Numbered from the stretch's first letter, positions 8,802 through 19,590 are shown. The stretch: DNA of 64,000 nucleotides from Paenibacillus sp. EZ-K15 (GCF_002573715.1 NZ_PDHM01000013.1:1-64000), one strand, 5' to 3'. Notes: a model not told the origin generated them from the letters alone. Numbers and translations: made by a program.

Positions 8802-9788
8802 ATGGGGAGTTGGAACTCGATGAATGAACAAGCTCAAGAAATCGTACTATCTGTCCAGCATGTAAAAAAGAAAATCGGTCGAAAATGGATTATACATGAT
8901 GTGTCGTTCGACGTGCGCGCAGGCGAAATATTCGGGTTCCTGGGGCCGAATGGGGCAGGAAAGACGACCACAATCCGCATGCTTGTGGACCTGATTAAAC
9001 CGTCCTCCGGCAGGATCGAGGTCTGCGGTTATGATGTGAACCGCCAGCAGGAGCAGGCGCTGCGTTATATTGGGTCCATCGTGGAGAATCCGGAAATGTA
9101 TTCGTATATGACGGGATGGGAAAATCTTGAGCATTTTGCACGAATGCAGCCCGGCATTGACCAGCAGCGAATACAGGAAGTTGTGGATACGGTGAGATTG
9201 GATCGAAGAATTCATGACAAGGTGAGCACGTATTCACTGGGAATGCGGCAGCGGCTCGGGATAGCCCAGGCCCTGCTCGGCAGACCGAGGCTGCTCATTT
9301 TGGACGAGCCGACGAATGGTCTTGATCCGAAAGGGATCAAAGAGATGCGGCAGTTCATACACCAATTAGCCGAAGAAGGACTGGCTGTTTTTGTCTCCAG
9401 CCATCTGCTGAGCGAAATCCAGCTGCTATGCAATCGCGTGGCGATTATCAGCAGCGGAAGAGTGCTTGCGGTTGGCGAGGTCGATGAATTGATTGCTAGC
9501 AGCAGTGATCATGTCATCTGGGATCTGAATCCTGCCGTGCAAGGGAAACGAATATTGCAAAAGCTGGATTATTGCCAAATTGTCGACCGCCCCGAGGAGG
9601 TGCTCGACGATAATTTGCTTGCAGGCATGTCTTCGGACGCTATTGTGACTCGTATGAGCACTACATACACGTCTAGAGCTGTGGAACGGCTGGTTGCCGC
9701 TGGAGTACAGGTCCGGGAGGTTCATCGGATCAATCCTACGCTGGAGCAGCTGTTCCTGCAGATGACGGAGGGTGAGAGCATTGAGTAA
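8802..9788 (+). CDS. ABC transporter ATP-binding protein (BcrA-like)
   Basis: 328-residue ATPase of an ABC-2 type system. It has Walker A GPNGAGKTT, a degenerate signature YSLGMRQR and Walker B LLILDEPTNGLDP, then a C-terminal extension of about 100 residues as in bacitracin/lantibiotic export ATPases. The start is either ATG 8802 or ATG 8820 (in frame); both have a purine-rich site. The stop overlaps the permease start by 8 bases, showing coupling. It works with the permease at 9781. The substrate is unproven; antibiotic peptide or lipid export is the usual role of this class. Confidence 0.88.
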   Translation: MGSWNSMNEQAQEIVLSVQHVKKKIGRKWIIHDVSFDVRAGEIFGFLGPNGAGKTTTIRMLVDLIKPSSGRIEVCGYDVNRQQEQALRYIGSIVENPEMYSYMTGWENLEHFARMQPGIDQQRIQEVVDTVRLDRRIHDKVSTYSLGMRQRLGIAQALLGRPRLLILDEPTNGLDPKGIKEMRQFIHQLAEEGLAVFVSSHLLSEIQLLCNRVAIISSGRVLAVGEVDELIASSSDHVIWDLNPAVQGKRILQKLDYCQIVDRPEEVLDDNLLAGMSSDAIVTRMSTTYTSRAVERLVAAGVQVREVHRINPTLEQLFLQMTEGESIE

Positions 9789-10770
9789 CCTGTTGCCCCT
9801 GATCAAGAACGAGTGTATCAAAATTATCAAACGAAAGCGGTTCTATGTTGTCCTGCTCGTTCTTCTTGTTCTGGTTCCCATGTTTACCTATGCCCAGATG
9901 AAGTCGGCTGAACGGAGCCGGGAGAAGTTCAACAGTGACTGGCGGCTTGAGCTTCAGCAGCGAATCACGGATAATGAGAATTCACTTAGCAGTGACAGGG
10001 TACCGGATGAATGGAAACGATACAGGCAAATCTTTATTCAGCAAATGCAGTATTATTTGCAGCATGATGTGAATCCTAATCAACCAAACGGGGTTACGTT
10101 CACTCGGGAATTTTTGAATAATGCGATATCCTTGTTTATCCCGCTGCTCATTATGGCCATCGCTTCGGATATTGTCTCCGGCGAACGGACGACCGGTACC
10201 ATCAAGATGCTGCTGACAAGGCCAGTCAAGCGATGGAAGGTGCTGCTGAGTAAACTGATCGCCTTGATCATGTTTACGTCTCTTATTGTCGTTTCCACCT
10301 TTGTCATAGCCTATCTGATCTCCGGTCTTGCCTTCGGATACAAGGGGTTTGATATACCGGTATTCACGGGATTCCAAATTGTTGGGTCTGATGTGGATAT
10401 GTCCGGCGTTCATGCTGTTCCTCAGTGGAAGTATTTGCTGATGCAGGGCGGATTGGTGTGGTTTGTCGGCGTATGTGTCGGTATGCTGGCCTTTATGGTG
10501 TCCGTGCTGGTTCGAAGTACAGCGGCGAGCATTGTGATTATGATGGCCGCATTAATTGCCGGAAATATTCTGACGAATATGGCATCGGCATGGAGCAGCG
10601 CGAAATATTTGTTCATGGTAAACCTGAATTTGACCAATTATTTAGCCGGCAATTTGCCGCCAATTGAGGGGATGACTTTGAATTTTTCCCTTGCCGTATT
10701 GGCCCTCTGGGCAATTTGTGCGGTTATTGTTTCATTCAGTGTCTTTACGAGAAGGGATATCTTGAATTAA
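9781..10770 (+). CDS. ABC-2 type permease
   Basis: 329-residue membrane protein: one N-terminal helix (VVLLVLLVLVPMFTY), an extracytoplasmic segment of about 80 residues, then five further hydrophobic helices, the layout of BcrB/NatB-type permeases. The start is taken as TTG 9781 because GGAGG sits 9 bases upstream; GTG 9772 is in frame but lies immediately after that site. Overlap with the ATPase gene (stop 9788) implies translational coupling. No terminator is visible before parE. Confidence 0.85.
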   Translation: MSNLLPLIKNECIKIIKRKRFYVVLLVLLVLVPMFTYAQMKSAERSREKFNSDWRLELQQRITDNENSLSSDRVPDEWKRYRQIFIQQMQYYLQHDVNPNQPNGVTFTREFLNNAISLFIPLLIMAIASDIVSGERTTGTIKMLLTRPVKRWKVLLSKLIALIMFTSLIVVSTFVIAYLISGLAFGYKGFDIPVFTGFQIVGSDVDMSGVHAVPQWKYLLMQGGLVWFVGVCVGMLAFMVSVLVRSTAASIVIMMAALIAGNILTNMASAWSSAKYLFMVNLNLTNYLAGNLPPIEGMTLNFSLAVLALWAICAVIVSFSVFTRRDILN

Positions 10771-10802
10771 AATGGACAAAGCATGAAACATTTGTTTGCA
10801 TT

Positions 10803-10828
10803 TTTTAGAGAACAGCGTTCTTCTAAAA
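10803..10828. repeat. Imperfect palindrome upstream of parE
   Basis: TTTTAGAGAAC - AGC - GTTCTTCTAAAA, an inverted repeat with one bulged base, 58 bases before the parE start. It could be an operator or a leader hairpin. It lacks a T-run, so it is not a good terminator. Confidence 0.4.
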
Positions 10829-10885
10829 TATTGAAATGTAGAAATAGAAATACACTAGATACGTGAAATTGAAGGAGGAGCATGA

Positions 10886-12865
10886 ATGGTCGAACAGATC
10901 GATATGTTTGCAGAGTCATCGAAGAACGGCGGTAACAACCGTTCAGGATACGATGCTGACGACATTCAAGTGCTCGAAGGCCTCGTTGCGGTGCGCAAAC
11001 GGCCAGGCATGTACATAGGGAGCACAAGCTCGTCAGGCTTGCATCATCTGGTATGGGAAATTGTGGACAACGCCGTAGACGAGCATTTGGCCAAGTACTG
11101 CTCGAGAATTGAAATTACATTGCATAAAGACGGGTCCGCGACGGTATACGATAACGGACGCGGTATTCCAACCGGAATGCACAAGACAGGCATCCCCACC
11201 CCGCAGGTTGTTTTTACGATTTTGCATGCCGGCGGTAAATTCGGTGGTTCCGGATATAAGAAGTCCGGAGGTCTTCACGGCGTTGGCGCATCTGTGACCA
11301 ATGCGCTGTCGGAGTGGCTGGAGGTGGAAATTTATCGTGACGGTAAAATTCACCGCCAACGGTTTGAATACTGGCAGGACAAAAAAGGAAAAGAGCATGT
11401 CGGGGAACCGGTAACGGGCCTTGAAGTGCTTGGTAATACGAATAAAACCGGGACGAAGATTACGTTTAAACCGGATGCACGCGTGTTTACCACGGGAACG
11501 CACCTGAACTACGACACGCTTGCAGAGCGCTTACAGGAAATTGCCTTCCTGAACTCCGGGCTTCGGATTGTATTGAAAGACGAGCGCAGCGGTAATGGGG
11601 AAGAGTTTTTCTATGAAGGTGGCGCAAGCCAGTTCGTCCAGTTCTTGAATGAAGGCAAGGATGTGCTGCATGATGTGATCCATTTTTACGCGGAGAAGGA
11701 TGATATCGAAGTTGAAATTGCCCTTCAGTATAATGCAGGCTATACCGAAACGCTGGCCTCATTCGTTAACTCCATCCCGACGCGCGGGGGCGGCACGCAT
11801 GAGACGGGTTTTAAGACAGCTTATACCCGTGTCATGAATGATTATGCCCGCAAGAACAATCTTTTGAAAGAAAAAGACAAGAACCTGGAGGGGAATGATC
11901 TTCGGGAAGGCATGATGACCGTCATCAGCGTTAAGATGGCTGAGGTCGAATTTGTCGGCCAGACCAAGGACCAGCTGGGAAGCGCCTCTGCGCGCAGCGC
12001 GGTTGACAGCATTGTCACGGAGAAGATGCAAATCTTCCTCGAGGAGAATCCGCAGATCGCACAAACGCTGTTAAAGAAGGCCATTCAGGCTTCCAAAGCG
12101 CGTGAAGCGGCCCGTAAAGCAAGAGATGAGATGCGCACCGGCAAGAAGCGCAGCGAAAGCTCCAATCTGGGCGGCAAGCTGACGCCGGCGCAGTCCAAGG
12201 ATTTTACGAGAACCGAATTGTTTATTGTTGAAGGGGATTCCGCTGGCGGCTCTGCGAAGCAGGGACGGGATTCGAAAATCCAGGCTATACTGCCTCTTAA
12301 AGGGAAACCGATGAATCCGGAAAAATCGAAGCTGGCTGACATCCTGAAGAATGATGAATACCGTGCAATTGTAGCGGCGATCGGCGCAGGAATCGGTACG
12401 GAGTTCACCGCCGGGGACAGCAATTATTCGAAAATTATCATCATGACCGATGCGGATACGGATGGCGCTCACATTCAGGTGCTGCTGCTTACGTTCTTCT
12501 ACAGGTACATGAAACCGCTGATTGATGAAGGCCGCGTCTATCTTGCGCAGCCTCCACTATATAAAATCGCAAGCAAGTCCGGAAAGCTGGAGACGGTACG
12601 GTATGCTTGGACAGAAGGGCAGCTGGCTAATTACTTGAAGGAATTCAAGAACTATGAGCTTCAGCGTTACAAAGGATTGGGCGAGATGAACCCGGAGCAA
12701 TTATGGGAAACGACGATGAACCCGGAAACACGGACATTGCTGCAGGTACAAATCGATGATGCTGCCAAAGCGGAGCGTCGTGTGTCTACGCTGATGGGGG
12801 ATAAAGTAGACCCTCGCAAGCGGTGGATTGTAGAAAATGTCAACTTCGCGGAGTTTGAGGAATAG
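10886..12865 (+). CDS. parE: DNA topoisomerase IV subunit B
   Basis: 659-residue ATPase subunit of topoisomerase IV, which decatenates daughter chromosomes together with ParC. It has an N-terminal GHKL ATPase ([31 protein letters not shown]), a transducer domain, and a Toprim domain with [14 protein letters not shown] and DADTDGAHI for metal binding. Length and absence of the gyrase-specific insert fit ParE rather than GyrB; the adjoining parC confirms this. Start ATG has GAAGGAGGAG upstream. parC follows 11 bases later. Confidence 0.97.
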   Translation: MVEQIDMFAESSKNGGNNRSGYDADDIQVLEGLVAVRKRPGMYIGSTSSSGLHHLVWEIVDNAVDEHLAKYCSRIEITLHKDGSATVYDNGRGIPTGMHKTGIPTPQVVFTILHAGGKFGGSGYKKSGGLHGVGASVTNALSEWLEVEIYRDGKIHRQRFEYWQDKKGKEHVGEPVTGLEVLGNTNKTGTKITFKPDARVFTTGTHLNYDTLAERLQEIAFLNSGLRIVLKDERSGNGEEFFYEGGASQFVQFLNEGKDVLHDVIHFYAEKDDIEVEIALQYNAGYTETLASFVNSIPTRGGGTHETGFKTAYTRVMNDYARKNNLLKEKDKNLEGNDLREGMMTVISVKMAEVEFVGQTKDQLGSASARSAVDSIVTEKMQIFLEENPQIAQTLLKKAIQASKAREAARKARDEMRTGKKRSESSNLGGKLTPAQSKDFTRTELFIVEGDSAGGSAKQGRDSKIQAILPLKGKPMNPEKSKLADILKNDEYRAIVAAIGAGIGTEFTAGDSNYSKIIIMTDADTDGAHIQVLLLTFFYRYMKPLIDEGRVYLAQPPLYKIASKSGKLETVRYAWTEGQLANYLKEFKNYELQRYKGLGEMNPEQLWETTMNPETRTLLQVQIDDAAKAERRVSTLMGDKVDPRKRWIVENVNFAEFEE

Positions 12866-12876
12866 AAGGTGAAGGA

Positions 12877-15336
12877 ATGAGTTTATCGGAGCAATTTTTA
12901 CCGGCTTATCTGGAAGAGGTCGTAGGTGACCGATTTGGCCGGTATTCCAAGTATATTATTCAGGACCGGGCAATCCCGGACGTCCGTGACGGCCTGAAGC
13001 CCGTTCAGCGTCGTATTCTTTATGCCATGTACGATTCGGGTAACACACCGGATAAACCATATCGTAAATCGGCGAAAACGGTCGGGGATGTCATGGGTAA
13101 TTACCATCCGCACGGGGATTCTTCGATTTATGAAGGTATGGTTCGGATGGCTCAGCCTTGGAAGATGGGGCATGTGCTTGTAGACGGTCACGGAAACTGG
13201 GGTTCCCAGGACGATGATCCTGCAGCAGCGATGCGTTATACCGAGGCCAGATTGTCGCGGATTGCCATGGAGCTGCTTCGGGATATCGAGAAGCGGACCG
13301 TGCTGTTTAAGGATAATTTTGATAACACGGCTAAGGAACCGGTTGTGCTGCCTTCACGGTACCCAAACCTGCTAGTGAACGGAGCTAGCGGGATTTCCGC
13401 AGGCTTCGCTACTGAAATCCCGCCTCACAATCTGCGGGAAGTGATCGATGCTTGTATTGCTGTCATGCAGAAGCCGGAGATTGAGCTGGCCGAGATTATG
13501 ACCTTTATCAAAGGTCCGGACTTCCCGACCAGTGGAATCATTATGGGCGGCGAAGGCATTTTGGATGCCTATCGGACAGGCAAAGGCCGCGTTTATCTGC
13601 GGTCGAAGACGGATATTGAATCGCTTCGCGGCGGCAAGCAGCAGATTGTCATCACGGAAATTCCTTACCAGGTTGTTAAGTCCCGGCTTGTTACCGCTAT
13701 GGAGAACATACGACTGGAGAAAAAGGTCGAGGGCATCGCCGAGGTTCGCGATGAGAGTGGACGGGAAGGACTTCGCATCGTCGTTGAGCTGAAGAAGGAT
13801 GCCGACGCAAACGGGATTCTTGCTTATTTGTTCAAGAAGACCGATCTGCAAGTTACGTACAACTTCAATATGGTTGCGATCGTGAATAAAACCCCTCAAC
13901 AGCTGGGGCTTAAAGACATGTTATCCGCCTATATAGAGCATCAGCGTGAAGTCGTCACGCACCGGACGCAGTACGAACTGGAGAAAGCAGAGGATCGGGC
14001 GCATGTATTGGAAGGCCTGGTGAAGGCTTTAAATATCCTGGATGAGGTCATTGCGGCGATCAAAGCGTCCAAGAATCGCCAGGATGCCCAGAACAATCTG
14101 CAATGGATGTTTGGTTTCACGGAGCGACAAGCCGATTCCATATTGACTTTGCAATTATACCGCCTTACGAACCTTGAAATTCATTCGCTGCAAAAAGAGC
14201 TGGATGAGTTGACGAAGAAAATCGAGGGCTTGCGTGCGATACTGGACAGCGATAAGAAACTGATTGCCGTCATTCGCAAAGAGCTGCTTGAAATTCGCGA
14301 GAAGTACGGCATCGACCGGCGTTCGGTCATTCAGGAAGAAGTGGAAGAGATCAAGGTTAATCTGGAAGTGCTGGTTAACGCCGAGGACGTGCTCGTAACT
14401 CTGTCTAATGAAGGCTATATTAAGCGTACCAGCATGTTATCCTTCACCCGAAGCGGCGGTGAGCTGGAAAGCTCAGGCGTTAAGGAAGGGGATTACATCA
14501 CCCGACTGTTTGAAGTCAATACTCTGGAGAATCTGCTCATATTCACGAGCCGTGGACAGTATTTCTTATTACCGGTTCACCAGATTCCGGAATACAAATG
14601 GAAAGATGCCGGTACGGCCATCGTGAACGTGATTCAGGTGCCGAAAGAGGATCACATCGTATCGGTCATTCCGGTTTCGAACTTTGAAGAAGAGGGCAAA
14701 TCCCTTGTGTTCGTCAGCCGCAAAGGTCAGGTGAAGCGCACAGAACTCAAGGAGTATGTCACCAAGCGGGCTGGCGCTGTTGCGGCAGCCAAGGTTGCTG
14801 CGGAAGACAGCATTATCCAGGTCGTCGTAAGTGATAGCAGTAAAGATATTGTGCTGATCTCGAAAGAAGGGATGAGCATCCGGTTTAATGAGCAGGAAGT
14901 CAACGCCATGGGACGCGTATCCGGCGGGGTCCGGGGAATCACACTCCGTGACGGGGATGAAGTCGTTGCAGCGTTATGGGTGGAGAACGATGAGGGTGAA
15001 ATTTTAACCATCACGGATCGTGGCTATGGTAAGCGCAGCTTGGTGTTGGATTACCAGACGCAAAGCCGCGGCGGAAAAGGAATGGCTACGTTCGAGTTTA
15101 AGGAAGGCAAGCGGGTGAAGCCTAACGGCAGCGCCATAGTTGGTGCTTTCTATTGCCGTGAACCGCTGCAGATTATGGCGTATAGCGAAGACGGGCAAGC
15201 TTATCTGATTCAGACGGAGAAAGTTCCGATCGCGGAACGTAAATCGATAGGCAAGCTGCTTGCCGATGTTGGCAAGCAAGGACAGATTGTCGATGTGGTA
15301 AGTCTTCCGCATGCGGAGTTAGGCAAAGAAAGTTAA
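12877..15336 (+). CDS. parC: DNA topoisomerase IV subunit A
   Basis: 819-residue breakage-rejoining subunit. Catalytic tyrosine Y121 lies in [11 protein letters not shown]. The quinolone-determining region reads [11 protein letters not shown], with S82 and E86, equivalent to the Ser80/Glu84 pair of Staphylococcus GrlA, in the susceptible-type state. A C-terminal beta-pinwheel (about 500-800) follows, with repeated blade motifs. Start ATG has GAAGGTGAAGG upstream, 11 bases after parE, so the two are co-transcribed. A terminator follows at 15398. Confidence 0.97.
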   Translation: MSLSEQFLPAYLEEVVGDRFGRYSKYIIQDRAIPDVRDGLKPVQRRILYAMYDSGNTPDKPYRKSAKTVGDVMGNYHPHGDSSIYEGMVRMAQPWKMGHVLVDGHGNWGSQDDDPAAAMRYTEARLSRIAMELLRDIEKRTVLFKDNFDNTAKEPVVLPSRYPNLLVNGASGISAGFATEIPPHNLREVIDACIAVMQKPEIELAEIMTFIKGPDFPTSGIIMGGEGILDAYRTGKGRVYLRSKTDIESLRGGKQQIVITEIPYQVVKSRLVTAMENIRLEKKVEGIAEVRDESGREGLRIVVELKKDADANGILAYLFKKTDLQVTYNFNMVAIVNKTPQQLGLKDMLSAYIEHQREVVTHRTQYELEKAEDRAHVLEGLVKALNILDEVIAAIKASKNRQDAQNNLQWMFGFTERQADSILTLQLYRLTNLEIHSLQKELDELTKKIEGLRAILDSDKKLIAVIRKELLEIREKYGIDRRSVIQEEVEEIKVNLEVLVNAEDVLVTLSNEGYIKRTSMLSFTRSGGELESSGVKEGDYITRLFEVNTLENLLIFTSRGQYFLLPVHQIPEYKWKDAGTAIVNVIQVPKEDHIVSVIPVSNFEEEGKSLVFVSRKGQVKRTELKEYVTKRAGAVAAAKVAAEDSIIQVVVSDSSKDIVLISKEGMSIRFNEQEVNAMGRVSGGVRGITLRDGDEVVAALWVENDEGEILTITDRGYGKRSLVLDYQTQSRGGKGMATFEFKEGKRVKPNGSAIVGAFYCREPLQIMAYSEDGQAYLIQTEKVPIAERKSIGKLLADVGKQGQIVDVVSLPHAELGKES

Positions 15337-15751
15337 ACGAGAATGAATGAACATCCTTCGTTTAGGTAGTTTCAAGTTTGGGTAAGATAGATGGATGAAA
15401 AGCACCTTCGATGATATTTGTCGAGGTGCTTTTGCTATATTTTGCGTTTGCGTAATATTTGAACAGTTATTTATACTATTTGACATATGCCCGTCCATGT
15501 CGAAGTAAGGTGAACCTTGAAAAACGCCGTCATATAAGGGCTGGCGGGTTTTGTCGCTTGGTTGGAAATTATATTTTTTAACGAAAAAAGAAGGATATTA
15601 GGAGGTCCCCCGCGAAAAGTTAATCCTATAAACTATTATGGAATCATGACTTGGGTTCAAACGAAATCCATTCATCGTAGTACAGTGCAACATCCACGGA
15701 TGGTATCCGATGTTTGATCATGACAGACATAATTGAAGGGACGGGATAAAC
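15337..15751. other. Intergenic region between parC and marR-type gene
   Basis: 415 bases holding the parC terminator and the unknown promoter of the MarR gene. TTGACA occurs near 15479, but no -10 at the right distance is clear. An AGGAGGT site at 15601 has no start codon behind it. Nothing else recognised. Confidence 0.5.
15398..15436 (+). terminator. Intrinsic terminator after parC
   Basis: AAAAGCACCTTCGA stem pairing with TCGAGGTGCTTTT, 62 bases after the parC stop. Confidence 0.85.
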
Positions 15752-16183
15752 ATGCATACTGCCGAATTCGCCAAGGTGTGGTCCAAGCTGGCAAAGGATT
15801 ATAAGCTCCATATGGAAGCTGGATTAGCACCAACATTGACGGAATCGCAATTGATGGTGCTGGAGGTGCTTGCTGAGCAGAAGCGAATGAAACCTTCCGA
15901 TTTCATTCCTTACCTGGCTACAAGTCCGGCAGCCGTGACGATGCTATTGGACCGGATGGAGAAGAATGGATTGATCAAACGGGAACGGGACGAAAATGAC
16001 AGACGGATCGTCTGGGTGACGATATCCTATAAAGGGCGAGAGGAATATACGCGCGGATTACAGGTTAGGGATGAGTACCTTTCCCAAATTCTGAATCGTA
16101 TATCCTCGCATAATCAACAGCTGCTTATCTATCTATTAGGAAAGATTAATACAGCTCCAAAGGAAGTTCTGGTTGAGGCGTAA
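15752..16183 (+). CDS. MarR family transcriptional regulator
   Basis: 143-residue winged-helix dimer. The recognition helix/wing region reads SPAAVTMLLDRMEKNGLIKRERDENDRRIVWV, with the DxR wing signature typical of MarR. Flanking helices at each end form the dimer interface. No obvious target sits beside it: upstream is parC and downstream is a decayed gene on the other strand. Ligand unknown. Confidence 0.88.
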   Translation: MHTAEFAKVWSKLAKDYKLHMEAGLAPTLTESQLMVLEVLAEQKRMKPSDFIPYLATSPAAVTMLLDRMEKNGLIKRERDENDRRIVWVTISYKGREEYTRGLQVRDEYLSQILNRISSHNQQLLIYLLGKINTAPKEVLVEA

Positions 16184-16219
16184 GTTCTTGAAGCTAACGT
16201 TGACGTTGCAAACGTAGAG

Positions 16220-16262
16220 AAGCCCCCTGGGGGACTGCATACGGCAGCTACCTTGGGGGCTA
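16220..16262 (+). terminator. Possible terminator after marR-type gene
   Basis: AGCCCCC and GGGGGCT arms enclosing a loop with an internal alternative hairpin. The following T-stretch is weak (TATTACATATCTTC), so the call is tentative. Confidence 0.4.
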
Positions 16263-16338
16263 TTACATATCTTCATTCTATTGAACATCAAGATCATGGT
16301 CACACCACGATTTCGAATGTTCACAAGACGTAATGGGA

Positions 16339-17172
16339 TTACTTAAGCAACCACAAAGCCGCGACGTTGGAGGGTTCCCAACCAGGTAGGGATGTGTGGG
16401 CTTGGCGGCACTCATCGGTATTGCCTCCAAATGTGACTAAAGCTCCCTGCTGGTATGAAGTGTTAGGTGCCCAGGCCGGAGTTTCCGGTGTGGAGCCGTC
16501 CGCCGTGGTGACCTGCAGCTCATTGCTTGCAGGGGAGACGTTGCCAGCCGCATCACGAGCTTTAACGGTGAAGTTATAGGCTGTGTTTGGCGTTAACCCG
16601 CTGACCGTGTAGGAAAGCGTGCTGCCGGATACCGTGGTCACCAGCGTTGTCCCACGATAAACTTCATAGTCGCTTACCCCGACGTTATCCGTGGCATTGT
16701 TCCAGGCTAGTGATACACTGGTTGAAGTAAAACTGACAGATCGCAAGTTGGCAGGGGCCGTCGGAGCTTCCGTGTCCGGAACAGGATTTGATGTGCTCGC
16801 TGTGATCGGACTGCTCGCCGGTGAAACATTGCCAGCTGCATCGCGTGCTTTTACCGTAAAGTTATAGGATATTCCTGCTTGCAGACCGTTTACGGTGTAG
16901 CTCAAGGTCGAGCCCGATACGGTAGTTACTAGATTGGAGCCCTGATAGATTTCATAACCGGTTACCCCCACATTATCCGTGGAAGCGTTCCAAGAGAGCG
17001 AAATACTGCTGCTCGTTACGCCAGTAGTTCTCAAATTACCTGGTATGGTTGGAGCTTGCGTATCCTGATTTCCGCTGCCATTATTCAGGTTGACATCGAT
17101 AACGTTATAGAAGGCGTTGCCTGTATCGGCGATTTCCCATACGGCGAGGGGTTTGCTGGAATCCCAGCCTTT
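16339..17172 (-). pseudogene. Decapitated AA10 LPMO: C-terminal end with two FnIII domains and CBM5/12
   Basis: The minus-strand frame begins with the last strand of an AA10 lytic polysaccharide monooxygenase domain, VWEIADTGNAFYNVIDVNL, which matches the C-terminal end of CBP21-type enzymes from memory. It continues through two fibronectin type III domains (each with SLAWN/SLSWN and GLTPNTAYNF-like motifs) into a chitin-binding CBM5/12 (WAPNTSYQQGALVTFGG ... AALW). The catalytic domain, including the His-brace N-terminus and signal peptide, is absent: an in-frame stop lies upstream at about 17208 and AT-rich sequence replaces it. A 231-residue product from TTG 17034 could be made but would be cytoplasmic and without the copper site. 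I infer deletion of the 5' part. Confidence 0.8.
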
Positions 17173-17234
17173 TTTCTTTGATAAAAGTAAAGGGATAATA
17201 TATTACAATATTTGCCACAGTGAAACAGAGGCAT

Positions 17235-17271
17235 AAAAAAACGAAATCCAAGGATGGATTTCGTTTTTTTT
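17235..17271. terminator. Bidirectional intrinsic terminator
   Basis: AAAAAACGAAATCCA stem with TGGATTTCGTTTTTT; A/T runs on both sides. On minus it ends the pseudouridine synthase transcript and may be all that insulates the decayed gene beyond it. Confidence 0.85.
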
Positions 17272-17292
17272 GAGTACTATTGTATAGAACCG

Positions 17293-18012
17293 TTATGTGG
17301 CCTCCAGCTTGTCCATGGAGAAGAGACTCCAGGGATAGACGGATGCCGGCATGGAACGGATGGCGATTTCCTCTTTGGTAACGGGGTGCGGAAATCCGAC
17401 CAATACGGACCATAAGGCAATCTGCTGCCCGGCTTTGTTCACCTTGCTTCCATACTTCTGATCTCCGAACAGCGGATGTCCCGCATGGCTCAGCTGTACA
17501 CGGATTTGGTGCGGCCTGCCCGTGTGCAGCTCGATCAGGACGAGGCTGAAGCCTTCCGCCGTTTGGAGCACGGTGTAATCCAGAATGGCCTCCTTGGCCC
17601 CGTCGGTACCTTTAGAGGTGACATGGACGGTGTTGGTTTTCACATCTTTATACAGCATATTTACGAGCCGACCTGAGGTTTTCGAAGGAATCCCGTGAAC
17701 GACCGCTACATACTGCTTGCGGAAGCTGCGATTGCGGACGGCTTCCGATAATCGGGATGCGGCTTTGGAGGTCTTGGCAAAGACCATAGCTCCGCCAACC
17801 GGACGGTCCAGACGGTGCACCAACCCCAAAAATACATTGCCCGGTTTATTATAGCGCTCCTTGATATCCTGTTTCAGAATGGTCAGCATGTCGGGATCGC
17901 CGGTAGCATCCTCCTGGGAGGGGATGTTTACTGGCTTGGTTACACCTAACACATGATTATCCTCGAAAAGTATCGGCACTACCGGATATGCTGCTGGTTC
18001 CCGCTTGCTCAT
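17293..18012 (-). CDS. RluA-family pseudouridine synthase
   Basis: 239-residue enzyme converting uridine to pseudouridine in rRNA or tRNA. The catalytic motif HRLDRPVGG carries the conserved Asp (D69), and GRPHQIRVQLSHAGHPLFGD is the second family block. It lacks an N-terminal S4 domain, so it belongs to the short RluA/TruC-like group; the target base cannot be told. It starts 4 bases after the upstream methyltransferase gene, so the pair is one operon of RNA-modifying enzymes. Ends at the terminator at 17271. Confidence 0.9.
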   Translation of the reverse strand: MSKREPAAYPVVPILFEDNHVLGVTKPVNIPSQEDATGDPDMLTILKQDIKERYNKPGNVFLGLVHRLDRPVGGAMVFAKTSKAASRLSEAVRNRSFRKQYVAVVHGIPSKTSGRLVNMLYKDVKTNTVHVTSKGTDGAKEAILDYTVLQTAEGFSLVLIELHTGRPHQIRVQLSHAGHPLFGDQKYGSKVNKAGQQIALWSVLVGFPHPVTKEEIAIRSMPASVYPWSLFSMDKLEAT

Positions 18013-18016
18013 CGAA

Positions 18017-18880
18017 TCAGGACTCCCAGCGACCCAGGATGCCGCATGGCAGGTTCATACCGGAGCGGGTAATCGGCAATCCGATTTCACCCGCACTGAT
18101 GATACCGCCGTATTTCGGCTTCATGGTCATGGTCAGCATGTTATTCAGAACGGTAGGGGAGATGCCGGTTGTATAGGAGTTAATCAGCATAAACAGCGGA
18201 TTATCCGATACGATGCTCATGCAGCTTTCGAGAAATGGGTACAAGCTTTGTTCAAGCTTCCACGTTTCTCCACTTGGTCCGCGGCCATAAGATGGAGGGT
18301 CCATAATGATCGCGTCGTATTTGTTCCCCCGACGCTGCTCTCGTTGTACGAATTTAAATACATCATCCGTGATATAACGGATAGGACGGTCGGCGAGGCC
18401 GGACAATGCCGCATTTTCCTTGGCCCATTGAACCATCCCCTTGGCAGCGTCCACATGGACAACCTGAGCTCCGGCCGAGGCGGCCGCGACGGTTGCTCCT
18501 CCAGTATAGGCGAACAGGTTAAGCACGCTGACCGGACGTCCGGCTGAGGCGATCTTATCCATCATCCAGCGCCAGTTGGCTGCCTGCTCCGGAAACAAAC
18601 CGGTATGTTTAAAATTGGTTGGTCGAATATGAAATTTTAATTGGTCGTATGAGATGGTCCACCGGTCCGGAAGCTGCTTTTTCATGTCCCATTGCCCGCC
18701 GCCGGACGAACTGCGGTGATAGTGTCCGTGAACACTGCGCCATTGTCCATCTTCACGTTCAATCGGCCATATGATCTGCGGATCCGGACGTCTGAGAATC
18801 ACGTCGCCCCAGCGTTCTAGCTTCTCCCCGCCTCCGGTATCGATGACCTCGTAATCTTGCCAATCCTGAGCTACATACAT
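18017..18880 (-). CDS. Class I SAM-dependent RNA methyltransferase (RlmI-like)
   Basis: 287-residue Rossmann methyltransferase. Motif I is LNLFAYTGGATVAAASAG, acidic VDA follows, and the catalytic-site motif IV is DPPSYGRG. It resembles the C-terminal part of 23S rRNA m5C methyltransferase RlmI but lacks the PUA domain; substrate unproven. The start at ATG 18880 is preferred because AAGGATGG lies 8 bases upstream; ATG 18892 overlaps that site. Co-transcribed with the pseudouridine synthase. Confidence 0.85.
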   Translation of the reverse strand: MYVAQDWQDYEVIDTGGGEKLERWGDVILRRPDPQIIWPIEREDGQWRSVHGHYHRSSSGGGQWDMKKQLPDRWTISYDQLKFHIRPTNFKHTGLFPEQAANWRWMMDKIASAGRPVSVLNLFAYTGGATVAAASAGAQVVHVDAAKGMVQWAKENAALSGLADRPIRYITDDVFKFVQREQRRGNKYDAIIMDPPSYGRGPSGETWKLEQSLYPFLESCMSIVSDNPLFMLINSYTTGISPTVLNNMLTMTMKPKYGGIISAGEIGLPITRSGMNLPCGILGRWES

Positions 18881-19004
18881 GTTGAAAACCATCCTTCAAA
18901 TAGTCATTTAGACTTTATTGTACAACATATCAGAAGCTGAATGCCACCAAGGATTGCCCGGCTTGACTAAACCTATTCGGATGATATGGACTTTGAAGCT
19001 CGGC

Positions 19005-19523
19005 TTACCCCAAATCTTCGAATGCGGTGTGGAAACGGAATTCGCCATGCAGGTGGTCGAGTGCGCCTGGCTGAAGCTCGGCAACCATGAACACTTCATC
19101 GGAAACCGTGAATTGAGTTATGTCGATGCCATAGGTTCTGGCCTGCACAAAGCCGTAACGGGGATAATACGCCGGATGGCCGAATAGAAAAACAAGGGGA
19201 TAGCCATGCGAGAGGCACCGCCGTTTGCCTTCTTCAATCAAAATTCCGCCGATCCCTTGACGTTGATAATCCGGAAGCACGGCCAGTGGCCCAAGCGCAG
19301 CCACGTAATGGCTATGAATGCCGTCAACAAGGCTGGCCTGGCTGAACATAATATGTCCCTTGATGATCCCATCTTCTTCTGCAACGATTGACAATTCCCG
19401 TTGAAAGGCTTTGTCTTCCCGCAGCCGTTGTACTAGAAGCGCTTCTTCCTTTCCGGGAAAAGCCTGAGTGAGAAGGTCCTGGACCTTCTCATGATAGTTT
19501 ATGGTTTCTGTACGTATGTTCAT
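19005..19523 (-). CDS. GNAT family N-acetyltransferase (YhbS-like)
   Basis: 172 residues with acetyl-CoA motif LAVLPDYQRQGIGGILI and the YhbS-type follow-up GHPAYYPRYGFVQA. Start ATG 19523 has GAGGAGAG upstream; longer in-frame starts lack a site. It lies 67 bases downstream of the MutS2-like gene on the same strand with no terminator between, so it is probably part of that inducible transcript. Substrate unknown. Confidence 0.85.
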   Translation of the reverse strand: MNIRTETINYHEKVQDLLTQAFPGKEEALLVQRLREDKAFQRELSIVAEEDGIIKGHIMFSQASLVDGIHSHYVAALGPLAVLPDYQRQGIGGILIEEGKRRCLSHGYPLVFLFGHPAYYPRYGFVQARTYGIDITQFTVSDEVFMVAELQPGALDHLHGEFRFHTAFEDLG

Positions 19524-19590
19524 CGTGATCTCTCCTCGCAAATCCTGTGTATTCTTTATAGATATCCTGCGACTCATCCCAAGAGCTTCG

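Noticed and set aside
10803..10828. DinR/LexA-like box upstream of parE (GAAC...GTTC)
   Set aside because: The half-sites are separated by 3 bases, not the 4 required by the Gram-positive SOS box.
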